Of a stretch of DNA of 64,000 nt, positions 30,044 through 40,025 are shown piece after piece (positions within the stretch are counted from its first letter, which is position 1; each line of letters begins with the position of its first letter). The DNA comes from SAR202 cluster bacterium AC-409-J13_OGT_754m (GTDB taxonomy: Bacteria > Chloroflexota > Dehalococcoidia > Lucifugimonadales > GCA-2712585): NCBI GenBank assembly GCA_009391235.1, contig VEXD01000002.1, positions 1 to 64,000 on the forward strand, in the 5' to 3' direction. The translations under genes were made by a program, and so were the position numbers. The notes under the pieces were generated by a model. It made no database searches. It worked only from the letters and a program-made list of their open reading frames with translations, and had not been told where the DNA came from.

Positions 30044-31249
30044 TTGAATTCCCCAAAGCCCAGTTACGTAGAACTTAAAACAAAGCTTAGGGAGGTAAAC
30101 AAAATGCTCGACAGACTTACGGATTTTAAAAAAGATTGTGAACCGTTTATAGGAAAAGAAGCAATGGATGTGCCTGTTGGTGCGGAAGTAGCTGACTGGT
30201 TAACTATACGTCGATTTTGTGCGGGTATAGGAGATGACAACCCTCTATATAAGGATCCATCTTCTGGTGTAGCTACCAAATATAACAGCATGATTGCTCC
30301 TCCGACTTTTGTGGCGGCTATTAGAACCCCTACATCGGCTGGTGCTTATTCTAGGAAGAATTATGGTGTAGCTAAGTTTCTCAGTCATTCAACTATGGAG
30401 TGGGTAGATATAATTAGAGTTGGGGATCGTTTGAATAGTAGACTTGTACTAACTAATTTAGAAGATGGGTTGTCATATCTGGGACATCCCTCTGTCAATG
30501 TTACATCGGAAGCAACGTACCACAATTCTTATGGAGGGCAGATAGCGACTGCTATAGGTAAGTCAAGCATTATTCCTTTTGATAGAGGACATCAGATGTT
30601 GATGGACCGTGGGATTTATGAATATAACGAGCAAGAAATAGATGGTATTGTTGCGGATCTTGATAATGAACTTCCACCGCGTGGGAAAATGCTGCGATAT
30701 TTCGAAGATGTAGAAGTGGGTGATAAATTACCGCATCTTGTTAAAGGACCATTAAATCTTTCGGATTTAATGGCTTGGGTTGTGGCAGAACAGAAACCAG
30801 TATCTTTGGGCACTCAGGCATTCAGATCTGTCAAGACAACTCCAGGATTAATAACTACTAATCCCACCACCAATTGGCCTTGGTGGGATGTAGAACAATG
30901 TGCTGAAGATATTCTTTCGTGCAAAAACGCAGGTTTCAGGGCACCATTTGGTAGGGGAATGCAACGCATTTGTCTGGTAGGGCAGCTTTTAACTGATTGG
31001 ATGGGAGACGATGGATTTCTCCGTTATATGAGTATAGATATATTAAATCACTATATATATGGAGACACTATATGGTTATTTGGGGAAGTATTAGATGCCG
31101 ATAAGCAGGATATTAACGGGCAATCATATGGTGCAGTTGGTGTAAGGGTTAAAGGGGTTAATCAGTTAGGAGAAGATGTTTTGAGTGGAAAAGCAGTGGT
31201 ATATCTTCCATCCCCTGGTCATCCAGTTAGTCTTCCTATTCCACACTGA
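30044..31249 (+). CDS. FAS1-like/MaoC-type dehydratase (hotdog) domain protein
   Basis: 401 aa; TIRRFCAGIGDDNPLYKDP...APPTFVAAI resembles MaoC N-like hydratases; paralogous to the next ORF. Confidence 0.8.
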   Translation: MNSPKPSYVELKTKLREVNKMLDRLTDFKKDCEPFIGKEAMDVPVGAEVADWLTIRRFCAGIGDDNPLYKDPSSGVATKYNSMIAPPTFVAAIRTPTSAGAYSRKNYGVAKFLSHSTMEWVDIIRVGDRLNSRLVLTNLEDGLSYLGHPSVNVTSEATYHNSYGGQIATAIGKSSIIPFDRGHQMLMDRGIYEYNEQEIDGIVADLDNELPPRGKMLRYFEDVEVGDKLPHLVKGPLNLSDLMAWVVAEQKPVSLGTQAFRSVKTTPGLITTNPTTNWPWWDVEQCAEDILSCKNAGFRAPFGRGMQRICLVGQLLTDWMGDDGFLRYMSIDILNHYIYGDTIWLFGEVLDADKQDINGQSYGAVGVRVKGVNQLGEDVLSGKAVVYLPSPGHPVSLPIPH

Positions 31250-31311
31250 GGTATATAGTGGATGTGCACTGTGAATGGCTTTAATCAAGGTATCCGAAGG
31301 AGATTATTCTA

Positions 31312-32679
31312 ATGACAATTCAGCAGAGTTTTGAACAGGCTGTAGAGGAGTTCATTGAACTTACCAAACGTCAATTGGGTAAGGAGGCGTTAGAACATCT
31401 TCCTCCTCCTCCTCCGTCTCCGTTCGACCAATCCGGTCCTCCTTTTGAAACATCACATCGATTTGATGAGCGAACGATACGCAACTTTGTCTTAAGCATA
31501 GGTGATGATAATCCCTTATTTTTAGATCCTGAATATGGCACTAATTCAGTATATGGCTCTCAAATTGCCCCTGGGCCAATACTTGCTTTGGCAAGATATC
31601 CCTCGGCACATGGTGTGGTGCGCCCACTAGGATATCCTATGGCCAATTTTATCTCTGGTACCGCGTGGGAATTCTATGATGTAATTAGAGCAGGGTCCAA
31701 ATTCCGCTCATCTAAAGTAACCAAAGAGCTTCTAGAAAGAGATGGCTCTCAAGGCAAATTGATTTTTTTGATATCAGAAACCTTCTATTGGGATTTTCAT
31801 GGTGATCTGCCTGCGAAATCCTATGGTACTCAGATAATGGTCCCTCAACAAAATATGGGGTCTACTAGGACCGTTCCGTTGGAAAGACTTGGAAAACAGA
31901 TGATGTATAAAAGGAAAGCTTCTGATTATAGTGAACACCAGATCAAAGAATACGTTGACCAAATCGAAAAATTCACGCGCCGTGGGTCTACTCCTCTGTA
32001 TTGGGAAGATGTAAGAATAGGGGATAAAATCGGACCGCTTGTCATGCCTCCATGGAGCTTGCAAGATATGATAGCAAGGCATTTTATGGATTATTGCGCT
32101 GATGTTCTGACACCTAAGTCAGACAAACTGCCTCATCTTGCAGCGGATGCTTTGGCATTTGAACCTCTTTATAGAAGGGCAAGGGATAAAGGTGCAGTAG
32201 GAAGGATTCATCCGGTAACTCGGTGGCCATGGGCAGCTGGTAATGAGCATGAGGATGCACTTATGGCAATATATCGGGGACAGCCAGGCCCATTTGATTT
32301 CGGCGTGCAAAGAGTTCAAATTCCGCAAAAATTACTGACTGATTGGGCTGGTGACCATGGCTTCATTCGCCGTCTTTACATTGCCTTGAGAAGACCGACG
32401 TTTTATGGGGATGTGAGTATATATTCTGGTGAAGTGGTTAAGAAATTCAAGGAGATACAAGAAGGTGAGTCTTTACCTGGAGGGCATCCAGGTAAAATTG
32501 AATATTGTGCTGTAGGAATTTCTATTAGTGGGACAAATCAGGTAGGAGAATCACATGCACCTGGGACGGCTACTGTGTACCTGCCTTCTAAAGATAATGG
32601 GCCCGTTATTTTGCCAGTACCACATTTGAGCCGTCCGCCCTTTATAGGGTATGAGGAATACAGGAAAGATTGGTATTAG
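31312..32679 (+). CDS. FAS1-like/MaoC-type dehydratase (hotdog) domain protein
   Basis: 455 aa; RTIRNFVLSIGDDNPLFLDPEYG...APGPILALARYPSAHGVVR; C-terminus LLTDWAGDHGFIRRL parallels LLTDWMGDDGFLRYM in the previous ORF. Confidence 0.8.
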   Translation: MTIQQSFEQAVEEFIELTKRQLGKEALEHLPPPPPSPFDQSGPPFETSHRFDERTIRNFVLSIGDDNPLFLDPEYGTNSVYGSQIAPGPILALARYPSAHGVVRPLGYPMANFISGTAWEFYDVIRAGSKFRSSKVTKELLERDGSQGKLIFLISETFYWDFHGDLPAKSYGTQIMVPQQNMGSTRTVPLERLGKQMMYKRKASDYSEHQIKEYVDQIEKFTRRGSTPLYWEDVRIGDKIGPLVMPPWSLQDMIARHFMDYCADVLTPKSDKLPHLAADALAFEPLYRRARDKGAVGRIHPVTRWPWAAGNEHEDALMAIYRGQPGPFDFGVQRVQIPQKLLTDWAGDHGFIRRLYIALRRPTFYGDVSIYSGEVVKKFKEIQEGESLPGGHPGKIEYCAVGISISGTNQVGESHAPGTATVYLPSKDNGPVILPVPHLSRPPFIGYEEYRKDWY

Positions 32680-32741
32680 AATTACTTAGCAAGTTAGTAA
32701 TTAAAGGCTGTCAAATTAATTAGACTATTAGGAGCTATCGT

Positions 32742-33701
32742 ATGGTCCTACTTTTAGGGGATAAAGAAGTTAACAGTGTTTTAGATATGCATGAATGCGT
32801 CAATGTTATGGAAGATGCTTTTACGCAAATTGGTCAGGGTGAAACTTGGAATAGGCCACGATCACGTATTAGAATGCCGAAAGGCTTCCATCATCTTATG
32901 GCCGCTTCCGTGTTAGGAAGTAATTCCTTTGGGTTAAAAACCTACACTAGTTTTCGTGCAGGCATTCGATTTTTGACTATTTTGTACGATAGTAATACAG
33001 GAGATTTGCAGGCACTAATTCAAGGGGGCAGGTGTAGTCAAATTCGAACTGGTGCTGTTAGTGCTATAGCTACTAGATATATGGCAAGGACTGATTCAAC
33101 AAGAGTAGGAATTATAGGAGCTGGTTATCAAGCTAGAGCTCAATTGGAAGGGGTATGTGCAGTTCGTTCCATTAATGAAATTAAAGTTTATGATCGATCC
33201 TTAGAGACTAGCCAGAAGTTCAGTTCGGAAATGTCTAGTTGGTTAGGTCAAGGAATTTCGGTTGTGCCTACAGCCCAAGATGCGGTAAATGATGTAGACA
33301 TTGTAATAACTATGACTACTTCTAGAGAACCGGTTTTATTTGGTGAATGGCTTAAACCTGGCATGCATGTCAATGCTGCAGGGAGTAATCACTGGATTCG
33401 ACGTGAAGTGGATGATGATGTTATACGACGTTCGGATATTGTTGTAGTAGATAGTATAGCTGATGCTCAGGTAGAGTCAGGGGATTTATTGTATCCAATT
33501 GAGAGAGGGCTAATTAGATGGGACCAAATACATGAACTGTCTTCCATTGTAGTGGGGAGAGTCAGCGGTAGAGACTCTGATGAACAGATCACGCTATTTG
33601 AATCTCAAGGTATAGCCGTTAGTGATGTTGCTGTGGCGTCTCATATATATGCTAAGGCTAAAGAAGCTGGTTTGGGTTTGGATTTGCCTTTGGAAAACTA
33701 A
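32742..33701 (+). CDS. Ornithine cyclodeaminase/mu-crystallin family protein
   Basis: 319 aa; GGRCSQIRTGAVSAIATRYMARTDSTRVGIIGAGYQARAQLEGV; VNAAGSNHWIRREVDDDVIRRSDIVVVDS. Confidence 0.92.
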   Translation: MVLLLGDKEVNSVLDMHECVNVMEDAFTQIGQGETWNRPRSRIRMPKGFHHLMAASVLGSNSFGLKTYTSFRAGIRFLTILYDSNTGDLQALIQGGRCSQIRTGAVSAIATRYMARTDSTRVGIIGAGYQARAQLEGVCAVRSINEIKVYDRSLETSQKFSSEMSSWLGQGISVVPTAQDAVNDVDIVITMTTSREPVLFGEWLKPGMHVNAAGSNHWIRREVDDDVIRRSDIVVVDSIADAQVESGDLLYPIERGLIRWDQIHELSSIVVGRVSGRDSDEQITLFESQGIAVSDVAVASHIYAKAKEAGLGLDLPLEN

Positions 33702-33729
33702 TAATGGCTGACGCTGTTTTTGAGGTGAA

Positions 33730-35082
33730 ATGATGAGAGGTGCTTTATCCGGTTTAAGGGTAATTGATTCTACAACCATGGTAGCTATGCCTACGGCAAT
33801 GCATATTATGGCGGATATGGGAGCTGAAGTTATCAAGGTAGAGACCCACACTCTGTTTCGCACAGAAGCAGCCAGGTTAATGTATGCGGATAACGTTCCA
33901 GGAGATCAACCATGGAATAGAGATGGTGCATTTAATACTGTCCAGAGGAGTAAATTGGGCCTAACCCTTAATCTCAAGATTAAAGAGGGGGTGGAAGCTT
34001 TTAAAGATTTAGTTAGGGTAAGTGATGTTGTTGTGGAAAACAATCGTGCCGGTACTATGGAGAGACTAGGATTGGGTTACGAAGAACTGAAAAAAATAAA
34101 ACCTGATCTCATATACTTGTCTAATACTGGGTTTGGTCATACAGGACCATGGAGTAGTTACGCAGGTATAGGTCGAATGTTTGAGTTGACATGTGGTTTA
34201 AGTAATTTTACGGGGTATATTGATGAAGGCCCTAGACGAGTTGGGAAAGCCTTTTTCGATCTTCATGTTGGATGGACTGCCGTATTCGCTATATTAGCTG
34301 CACTACATTATCGACAACGTACCGGTATAGGCCAGTGGATAGATTTTGCCATGTATCAAGTAGGAGTTTCTACAATGGGCGATGTCATACTGGATTTTAT
34401 AGCGAATGGACGGAACGGTTCAGTAATGGGGAATCGTCATCCCTATATGGCGCCACATGGAGTTTACCCTTGCAAAGGTAATGATAGATGGATAGCTATA
34501 GCTGTTGAGAATGATAAACAATGGTTGGCTTTATCCAAGATTATAGGTCAACAGGATTGGACCAACAGAATTGAATTTACTTCAATGGATTCCAGGTGGC
34601 GTAACCAAGATGAATTAGACCATTATATTAGTAAATGGACGAAATCTCTTAGTGATGTGGTTCTTATGAAGATATTACAAGGTCAGGGTGTTCCTGCAGC
34701 TTCTGTAATGAATAGTAGGGATATTTTAACTGATCCACATATGAGAGCACGTGGATTCTACGAGATGATCAAGCATGCTCCTGAAACTGGAATGGGTAGC
34801 AAATTATATTATGGAAGACCTTGGAAAATGTCTAAGACTCCGAGTTATGTAAGAAGTCCAGCTCCCAAATTAGGTGAACATAACGAACTTATTCTTGGGG
34901 ATTTACTTGGGCGCACCGCAAACCAAATTGCTGACCTTTACGAATTAGGAGTTGCTGGTATATCTCCTACTAATCCTTCTATGTACAAACCTCCTACATA
35001 TGAAGAACAGTTAAATGATGGGACATTGGAAGGTTATGATGAGAACTTTAACGAAATCTTAGGAAGTGAATCAAATGATTGA
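33730..35082 (+). CDS. CoA transferase, family III (CaiB/BaiF)
   Basis: 450 aa; LSGLRVIDSTTMVAMPTAMHIMADMGAEVIKVET, KPDLIYLSNTGFGHTGPW. Confidence 0.92.
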   Translation: MMRGALSGLRVIDSTTMVAMPTAMHIMADMGAEVIKVETHTLFRTEAARLMYADNVPGDQPWNRDGAFNTVQRSKLGLTLNLKIKEGVEAFKDLVRVSDVVVENNRAGTMERLGLGYEELKKIKPDLIYLSNTGFGHTGPWSSYAGIGRMFELTCGLSNFTGYIDEGPRRVGKAFFDLHVGWTAVFAILAALHYRQRTGIGQWIDFAMYQVGVSTMGDVILDFIANGRNGSVMGNRHPYMAPHGVYPCKGNDRWIAIAVENDKQWLALSKIIGQQDWTNRIEFTSMDSRWRNQDELDHYISKWTKSLSDVVLMKILQGQGVPAASVMNSRDILTDPHMRARGFYEMIKHAPETGMGSKLYYGRPWKMSKTPSYVRSPAPKLGEHNELILGDLLGRTANQIADLYELGVAGISPTNPSMYKPPTYEEQLNDGTLEGYDENFNEILGSESND

Positions 35083-36298
35083 ATCTGCATTAGGATCTTT
35101 TAGGATTTTGGATCTAAGTTCTTATATAGCTGGACCTTACTGCGCAAAAATGCTCGCCGATTATGGTGCAGATGTGATTAAAATTGAGCCAACTGGTACA
35201 GGAGATGTTTCAAGGCAAATAGGTCCATTCTTGAATGATGAGCCTCACATTGAAAAAAGCTTACTCTACTTTTATCTGAATTGTAATAAACGTGGAATCT
35301 CCCTTAACTTAGAAACTGATGATGGTCGTAACATGTTTTTGGACCTTATTAAAACGTCTGATGCTTTAATTGAGAGCTTTCCTCCGGGTTATTTGCGCGA
35401 TTTGGGGTTAGGATACAAGGAATTACAAAAATGCAATCCAGGTCTTGTTATGGCTTCGATAACACCGTTCGGTCAGACTGGACCGTATCGCGACTATGCG
35501 GGAAATGATCTAGTTTACTATGCAATGAGTGGAATGATGTATGCCAGTGGAGCCTATGATAGGGAACCGTTAAAGCATGGACATCCACAAAGTTACTATA
35601 TGGGTGGAATGATTGCGGCTTACACTATTTCAGCAGCACTTTTCGCTAGAAGTTGGAGTGAAGAAGGACAGTATATAGATTTGTCTTTGCAGGAGTGCAT
35701 GGCGGCACATCATCATGAGGGTGCGACCAGATATGCTTACACTGGAACTATTGAAAGACGTGCTCCTAAAATTGGGAGTGGATCTACGAAAGGGATAGGA
35801 TTTGAAGGAATAGTGCCGGCTAAGGATGGATTTATTGGGCCTACTACGCAAAAAGGTCGCCCAGCAGTTTCGTTTGTAGAATATGCAGAACTACTAGGAC
35901 GTACTGATATTGTTGACCCAAAATTTGAAACACGCGAACTACGTAATCAAAATGCTTTGGAATTAGACGATGTGTTACTGCCTATATTGAAGAGTTGGGG
36001 CAAACTGGACTATTTTAATACCATGATGTCAGAAGGATTTGTTGCTGGGGTGGTTCAAACTCCCGAAGACTTAATACGTTGTGTTCAGCTTCAAGCAAGA
36101 AATTTCTATACCAAAGCGTCCCATCCCATTATAGGAGAGATTAAAATACCTGGCGAAATGTTTCGACTACCCGAGTGTCCTTGGGCATTTAGACTTCCTG
36201 CACCCTTGTTGGGCCAACATAACCAAGATATTTATGGTAAGGAAATGGGATATACTGATGCACAATTGGACTTGTTTAAAGGATTGCACGTAATCTAG
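35066..36298 (+). CDS. CoA transferase, family III (CaiB/BaiF)
   Basis: 410 aa; FRILDLSSYIAGPYCAKMLADYGADVIKIEPTGTGDVSRQIGPF, NKRGISLNLETDDGR, ASITPFGQTGPYRDY; overlaps the previous gene by 17 nt. Confidence 0.93.
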   Translation: MNQMIESALGSFRILDLSSYIAGPYCAKMLADYGADVIKIEPTGTGDVSRQIGPFLNDEPHIEKSLLYFYLNCNKRGISLNLETDDGRNMFLDLIKTSDALIESFPPGYLRDLGLGYKELQKCNPGLVMASITPFGQTGPYRDYAGNDLVYYAMSGMMYASGAYDREPLKHGHPQSYYMGGMIAAYTISAALFARSWSEEGQYIDLSLQECMAAHHHEGATRYAYTGTIERRAPKIGSGSTKGIGFEGIVPAKDGFIGPTTQKGRPAVSFVEYAELLGRTDIVDPKFETRELRNQNALELDDVLLPILKSWGKLDYFNTMMSEGFVAGVVQTPEDLIRCVQLQARNFYTKASHPIIGEIKIPGEMFRLPECPWAFRLPAPLLGQHNQDIYGKEMGYTDAQLDLFKGLHVI

Positions 36299-36306
36299 AC
36301 TTCACC

Positions 36307-37323
36307 TTAATCTAAACCCAATAATTTGGCCGGATTAGTCTTAACCAGCTTTTGTATATCATCTATTGGCATTCCTAAATCCATCAGAGCCGCTATAAAT
36401 TCTCGCAGTCCTTCCACTGGTTCTGGTAGAGTGTATACACCGAAATCAGTTCCAATTATGCAATTGTCTGCTCCCAGTTCTTGGATTTGTTCAGCCGCTA
36501 ATCTGATACCTCCACTCACTTCACCTCCCATACCCTCGTCTATAGCTGCATATTTTAGTTCGGGGTAATAGTGAGTTTTTGGTATAGGTGTGGTATGGGT
36601 ATATGCCGCTAATGTATATTCTATAAAAGCTCCCTTTTTAACCATGTAATCTAGCTGTTCCGTTGTAGATGCTTTTGTTACTGCAGTTGCGACCAGCATG
36701 TTTTTGATACCGTATTCCTGGCCCAGTTCTACCAGTCTGATAGCTTCCTCTGGTGAAACATGACCGGTATTCATAAAAATATGTGGATTTGCGGCAATAA
36801 TTCGCAATATCTCCTCTAACGCAGGGCCGGGTTCACCAGAAACGGGTATGCGTATTGCTTTATCTACTTCCTCTTTTTTAAATTCCGGGTATAGTTTGCT
36901 TAGTGGAATGAACTTTCCATCTACTAATCGGCCTTCACGACTTGCTTGATAATGTGTTGAATGTGTACCGAAACTAATGAATTTAGCCCCGTCACCATAA
37001 CTTACAGCTATTTTTACGGCTCTGGGGTTTAAGCTACCATAGGCTGTATTTAATATCAGTCCACCATAAACTTTGAAATCTTTAACTATTCTATTAACCA
37101 TCCATGCAACCCCGTTACTCATTTGGAAAACATCCATTAATACTATGGTCCGCATACCAGCGTCTCTAGCCTGTATGGCAGCTTCTATTGGGTCTAATCT
37201 GCGTGGACTACTCGGGAGGTGAGGAGTCGCGTGGACATGTATGTCTATGGAACCCTCCAATAACTCCTTTGAGAGTTCAAATGAACGTCCTTCTGGTAAA
37301 AACATTGCATTCCCTCCTGGCAC
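36307..37323 (-). CDS. DUF6282-type amidohydrolase-like metal-dependent hydrolase
   Basis: 338 aa; GSIDIHVHATPHLPSSPRRLDPIEAAIQARDAGMRTIVLMD; MNTGHVSPEEAIRLVE; IIGTDFGVY. Confidence 0.75.
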   Translation of the reverse strand: MPGGNAMFLPEGRSFELSKELLEGSIDIHVHATPHLPSSPRRLDPIEAAIQARDAGMRTIVLMDVFQMSNGVAWMVNRIVKDFKVYGGLILNTAYGSLNPRAVKIAVSYGDGAKFISFGTHSTHYQASREGRLVDGKFIPLSKLYPEFKKEEVDKAIRIPVSGEPGPALEEILRIIAANPHIFMNTGHVSPEEAIRLVELGQEYGIKNMLVATAVTKASTTEQLDYMVKKGAFIEYTLAAYTHTTPIPKTHYYPELKYAAIDEGMGGEVSGGIRLAAEQIQELGADNCIIGTDFGVYTLPEPVEGLREFIAALMDLGMPIDDIQKLVKTNPAKLLGLD

Positions 37324-37484
37324 GGGTTTGTTTGGGCAATTTCAGAGTATAGCACTATACGTTCGTTTGTTATATGAAAGAGCGAATTTAAATGTCCTTA
37401 GGATTCGTCACTATTGGCTCAAAGGTTGAATCAGTGTATAAGATAGATCTCTATTTGATTTTATCAATTTACGAAGTAGTTCAA

Positions 37485-38474
37485 ATGCCAGCAAATCTAA
37501 CCCCTCAATATCTTGAGGTAGAACAAAAGTATCGTGCGGCTAAGGCTTTGCCAGAAAAGATTGCTGCGTTACAAGAGATGCTAAAAGTAATACCTAAGCA
37601 TAAAGGAACCGATCATCTTAGGGCTGATATGCGCTCTCGACTTTCAAGGCATCTAGAACAATTAGAGAAACCTAGTGCCACTCGAAGTGGTGGTCCTCAA
37701 CCGTTTAATATTAGGAAAGAAGGAGCTGGGCAGGTGGTTGTTATTGGACTTCCTACTTCTGGCAAATCTGAGGTATTAAACGCCCTCACTAAGGCAACGG
37801 CTATAGTTGGAGACTATCCTTTTACAACTAAGGTACCCAATGTAGGAATGATGTCGTTTGAAAACATTAATATTCAACTTATTGATACTCCGGCATTGAC
37901 CTATAAGATTATCCAAACACAGCTTTTTGGATTACTTAGGAATGCTGATTTATTTCTAATAGCTTTGGATCTTTCTGCAGACCCAATTAATGAGATGGCA
38001 ACTATTGAACAGATTTTGAGCGGCTGGGGAATCGGACTACTGGATTATGGGAATCCAAGTTTTGATAGTGATGAGGGTGTTTATAAAGCGATACTGGTAA
38101 TAGCTAACAAATGTGACATGGACTTTAGGCGCAAGAATTGGTTGGCGGTTAAAGAACATTATGGGAATCGATTCAATATAGTCAGATTTTCTTGTTTGGA
38201 TGGCACGGGATTTCAGAGAACAAAGAAACAGACATTTAGTGGTCTAAATAAGGTTCGTATTTATACAAAAAGCCCTGGAGGGACTCCACAATATGATAAC
38301 CCCATGGTCATCAACTGTGGAAGCACTATATCGGACGTGGCATATAGACTCCATAAAGAATGGAAAGGTAAATTAAAATATGCTTTACTTTGGGGGTCGT
38401 CTAGGTTTGACGGTCAACGAGTTGGGAAGGAATATCTGCTGTCAGATGGTGATACCGTAGAATTACATGGGTGA
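37485..38474 (+). CDS. OBG/DRG-like GTPase with C-terminal TGS domain
   Basis: VVVIGLPTSGKSEVLNALTKA (G1), DTPAL (G3-like), NKCDMDF (G4), C-terminal TGS-like ...YRLHKEWKGKLKYALLWGSSRFDGQRVGKEYLLSDGDTVELHG. The track ORF starts at 37392; the internal ATG at 37485 (MPANLTPQYLEVEQKYRAA) is more likely. Confidence 0.88.
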   Translation: MPANLTPQYLEVEQKYRAAKALPEKIAALQEMLKVIPKHKGTDHLRADMRSRLSRHLEQLEKPSATRSGGPQPFNIRKEGAGQVVVIGLPTSGKSEVLNALTKATAIVGDYPFTTKVPNVGMMSFENINIQLIDTPALTYKIIQTQLFGLLRNADLFLIALDLSADPINEMATIEQILSGWGIGLLDYGNPSFDSDEGVYKAILVIANKCDMDFRRKNWLAVKEHYGNRFNIVRFSCLDGTGFQRTKKQTFSGLNKVRIYTKSPGGTPQYDNPMVINCGSTISDVAYRLHKEWKGKLKYALLWGSSRFDGQRVGKEYLLSDGDTVELHG

Positions 38475-38514
38475 CCTTTGGTTTGTGGACAACTTGGATG
38501 GCATTTTACTACTG

Positions 38515-39087
38515 TTATTTATTAAGTAATAATTCATTTCTGGCAGCTAGAAATGCAGGGTGAACTAACTCGTCATGTTCAATATGATATGCAAGTTGTT
38601 TAGTGAGAAATTCCATCAATCCCTCATCCAAACTTTTTTTGCTTAGAGTTAATAAAGATGGCAAATATGGGTATCGCTTGATTTTCCTGGGGTCTAACTT
38701 ATCGGCTAAGAATACTGTTTTTCCTACGGGCATCAGTCCTGGACAGGCAGTGCTGTGGTAATAAATACCTTGATAAATTTCCGGGTCTTTCATTCCTTCC
38801 TTCCATAAAGTAACTGCGGCTACTGGACCATGAAGTAAAATTGGAAGTTCACGTTCTACAGCGTTAATTTGAATGCCTAATTTTTGAGCCATATTAATCA
38901 GGGTGGTGGGTTTTTCCGATCTAAATAGATCATGAGCTTGGGCACATAGTCGTGCTTTATCGATATCTAACCCGTGTATTGTTGCTAATTCTACACTTAT
39001 AGTTTCTACTGTTTGAATATGTTTAATCAGTCCGGTGGGTAAGTTCGATAAGCGCTCTTGAATCATTAAGTCTAATTTGTCGTTCAT
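38515..39087 (-). CDS. HD domain protein, YqeK-like
   Basis: 190 aa; HIQTVETISVELATIHGLDIDKARLCAQAHDLFR, LLHGPVAAV, IYYHSTACPGLMPVGKTVFLADKLDPRK. Confidence 0.83.
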   Translation of the reverse strand: MNDKLDLMIQERLSNLPTGLIKHIQTVETISVELATIHGLDIDKARLCAQAHDLFRSEKPTTLINMAQKLGIQINAVERELPILLHGPVAAVTLWKEGMKDPEIYQGIYYHSTACPGLMPVGKTVFLADKLDPRKIKRYPYLPSLLTLSKKSLDEGLMEFLTKQLAYHIEHDELVHPAFLAARNELLLNK

Positions 39088-39105
39088 TTTGTAATGCTAA
39101 GATTA

Positions 39106-39459
39106 TTATGCTTCCCTCATTGGTCCCAGCGGAGTTCCTCCTAGGAGATGCATATGTAAGTGTTCAATCTCTTGTCCTGCGTCTTGTCCTTGATTAACAA
39201 TGAGCCGATAGCCAGATTGGCCAACCTTTTCCTTTATAGCAATTTGACCGGCCATAGTGAACATATGCCCGAGAATTTTACTCACTTCATCTGTTTTAAT
39301 GGAAAGGCTGGTAATATGCTTGTTAGGGATTATTAGTAGATGTTTCGGAGCTTTTGGGTATAGATCTCGGATAACAATTATCAAGTCATCTCGTAGAACT
39401 ATGGGTGATGTATCTTTACTGTTTATTATGTTACAAAAAATACAGGGTTTGTTTTGCAT
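39106..39459 (-). CDS. HIT family (histidine triad) protein
   Basis: 117 aa; CIFCNIINSKDTSPIVLRDD, APKHLLIIPNKHI, HLHMHLLGG. Confidence 0.93.
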   Translation of the reverse strand: MQNKPCIFCNIINSKDTSPIVLRDDLIIVIRDLYPKAPKHLLIIPNKHITSLSIKTDEVSKILGHMFTMAGQIAIKEKVGQSGYRLIVNQGQDAGQEIEHLHMHLLGGTPLGPMREA

Positions 39460-39625
39460 AGTAGTATCAACCTATATTCCTAAAATGGTTCTGATTTATC
39501 TGTATGAAATTGGCTGCTACGAAAACATTGGCCCATTACTCGTGTCCATATAGTGCACATTTGCAAGTCATATACCATAGTGAATCCTATGGCCAACGAC
39601 ATTTATTGGCAAGGAACTATGCGTT

Positions 39626-39859
39626 TTAACTACCTACGGAAATGCAAGTAACGGTTCTAATGACTCCATCTGAATGCACATTGGCTGTTATTAGATCCCC
39701 CATGGAAGCGATGTCTGGGGCTTCAATGACTGCTATAATGTCATATGGCCCTGTGACCACATCCACAGATGCGATTTCGGTCACGCTTCTTAATGTGTTT
39801 GCTACCTCTTTGGTTTTACCAACTGACGTTTCAATTAGAATGAACGCTTTAGTTGCCAC
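39626..39859 (-). CDS. Lrp/AsnC ligand-binding (RAM) domain protein
   Basis: 77 aa; stand-alone RAM domain MATKAFILIETSVGKTKEVANTLRSVTEIASVDVVTGPYDIIAVIEA. Confidence 0.85.
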   Translation of the reverse strand: MATKAFILIETSVGKTKEVANTLRSVTEIASVDVVTGPYDIIAVIEAPDIASMGDLITANVHSDGVIRTVTCISVGS

Positions 39860-40025
39860 AATACACCTCGTTCCTAATTTATGAGAGTATTAACGTTGGA
39901 AATTCGATTAACTTGAATACCATCTCGTTAAGGCAGTTATCATCATACGGTTCATCACAAATAGTGTCAATTTGGCACTTTCTATCAACGTGATGGTGCT
40001 AATTCTCTAATGCTATAATTTATAT

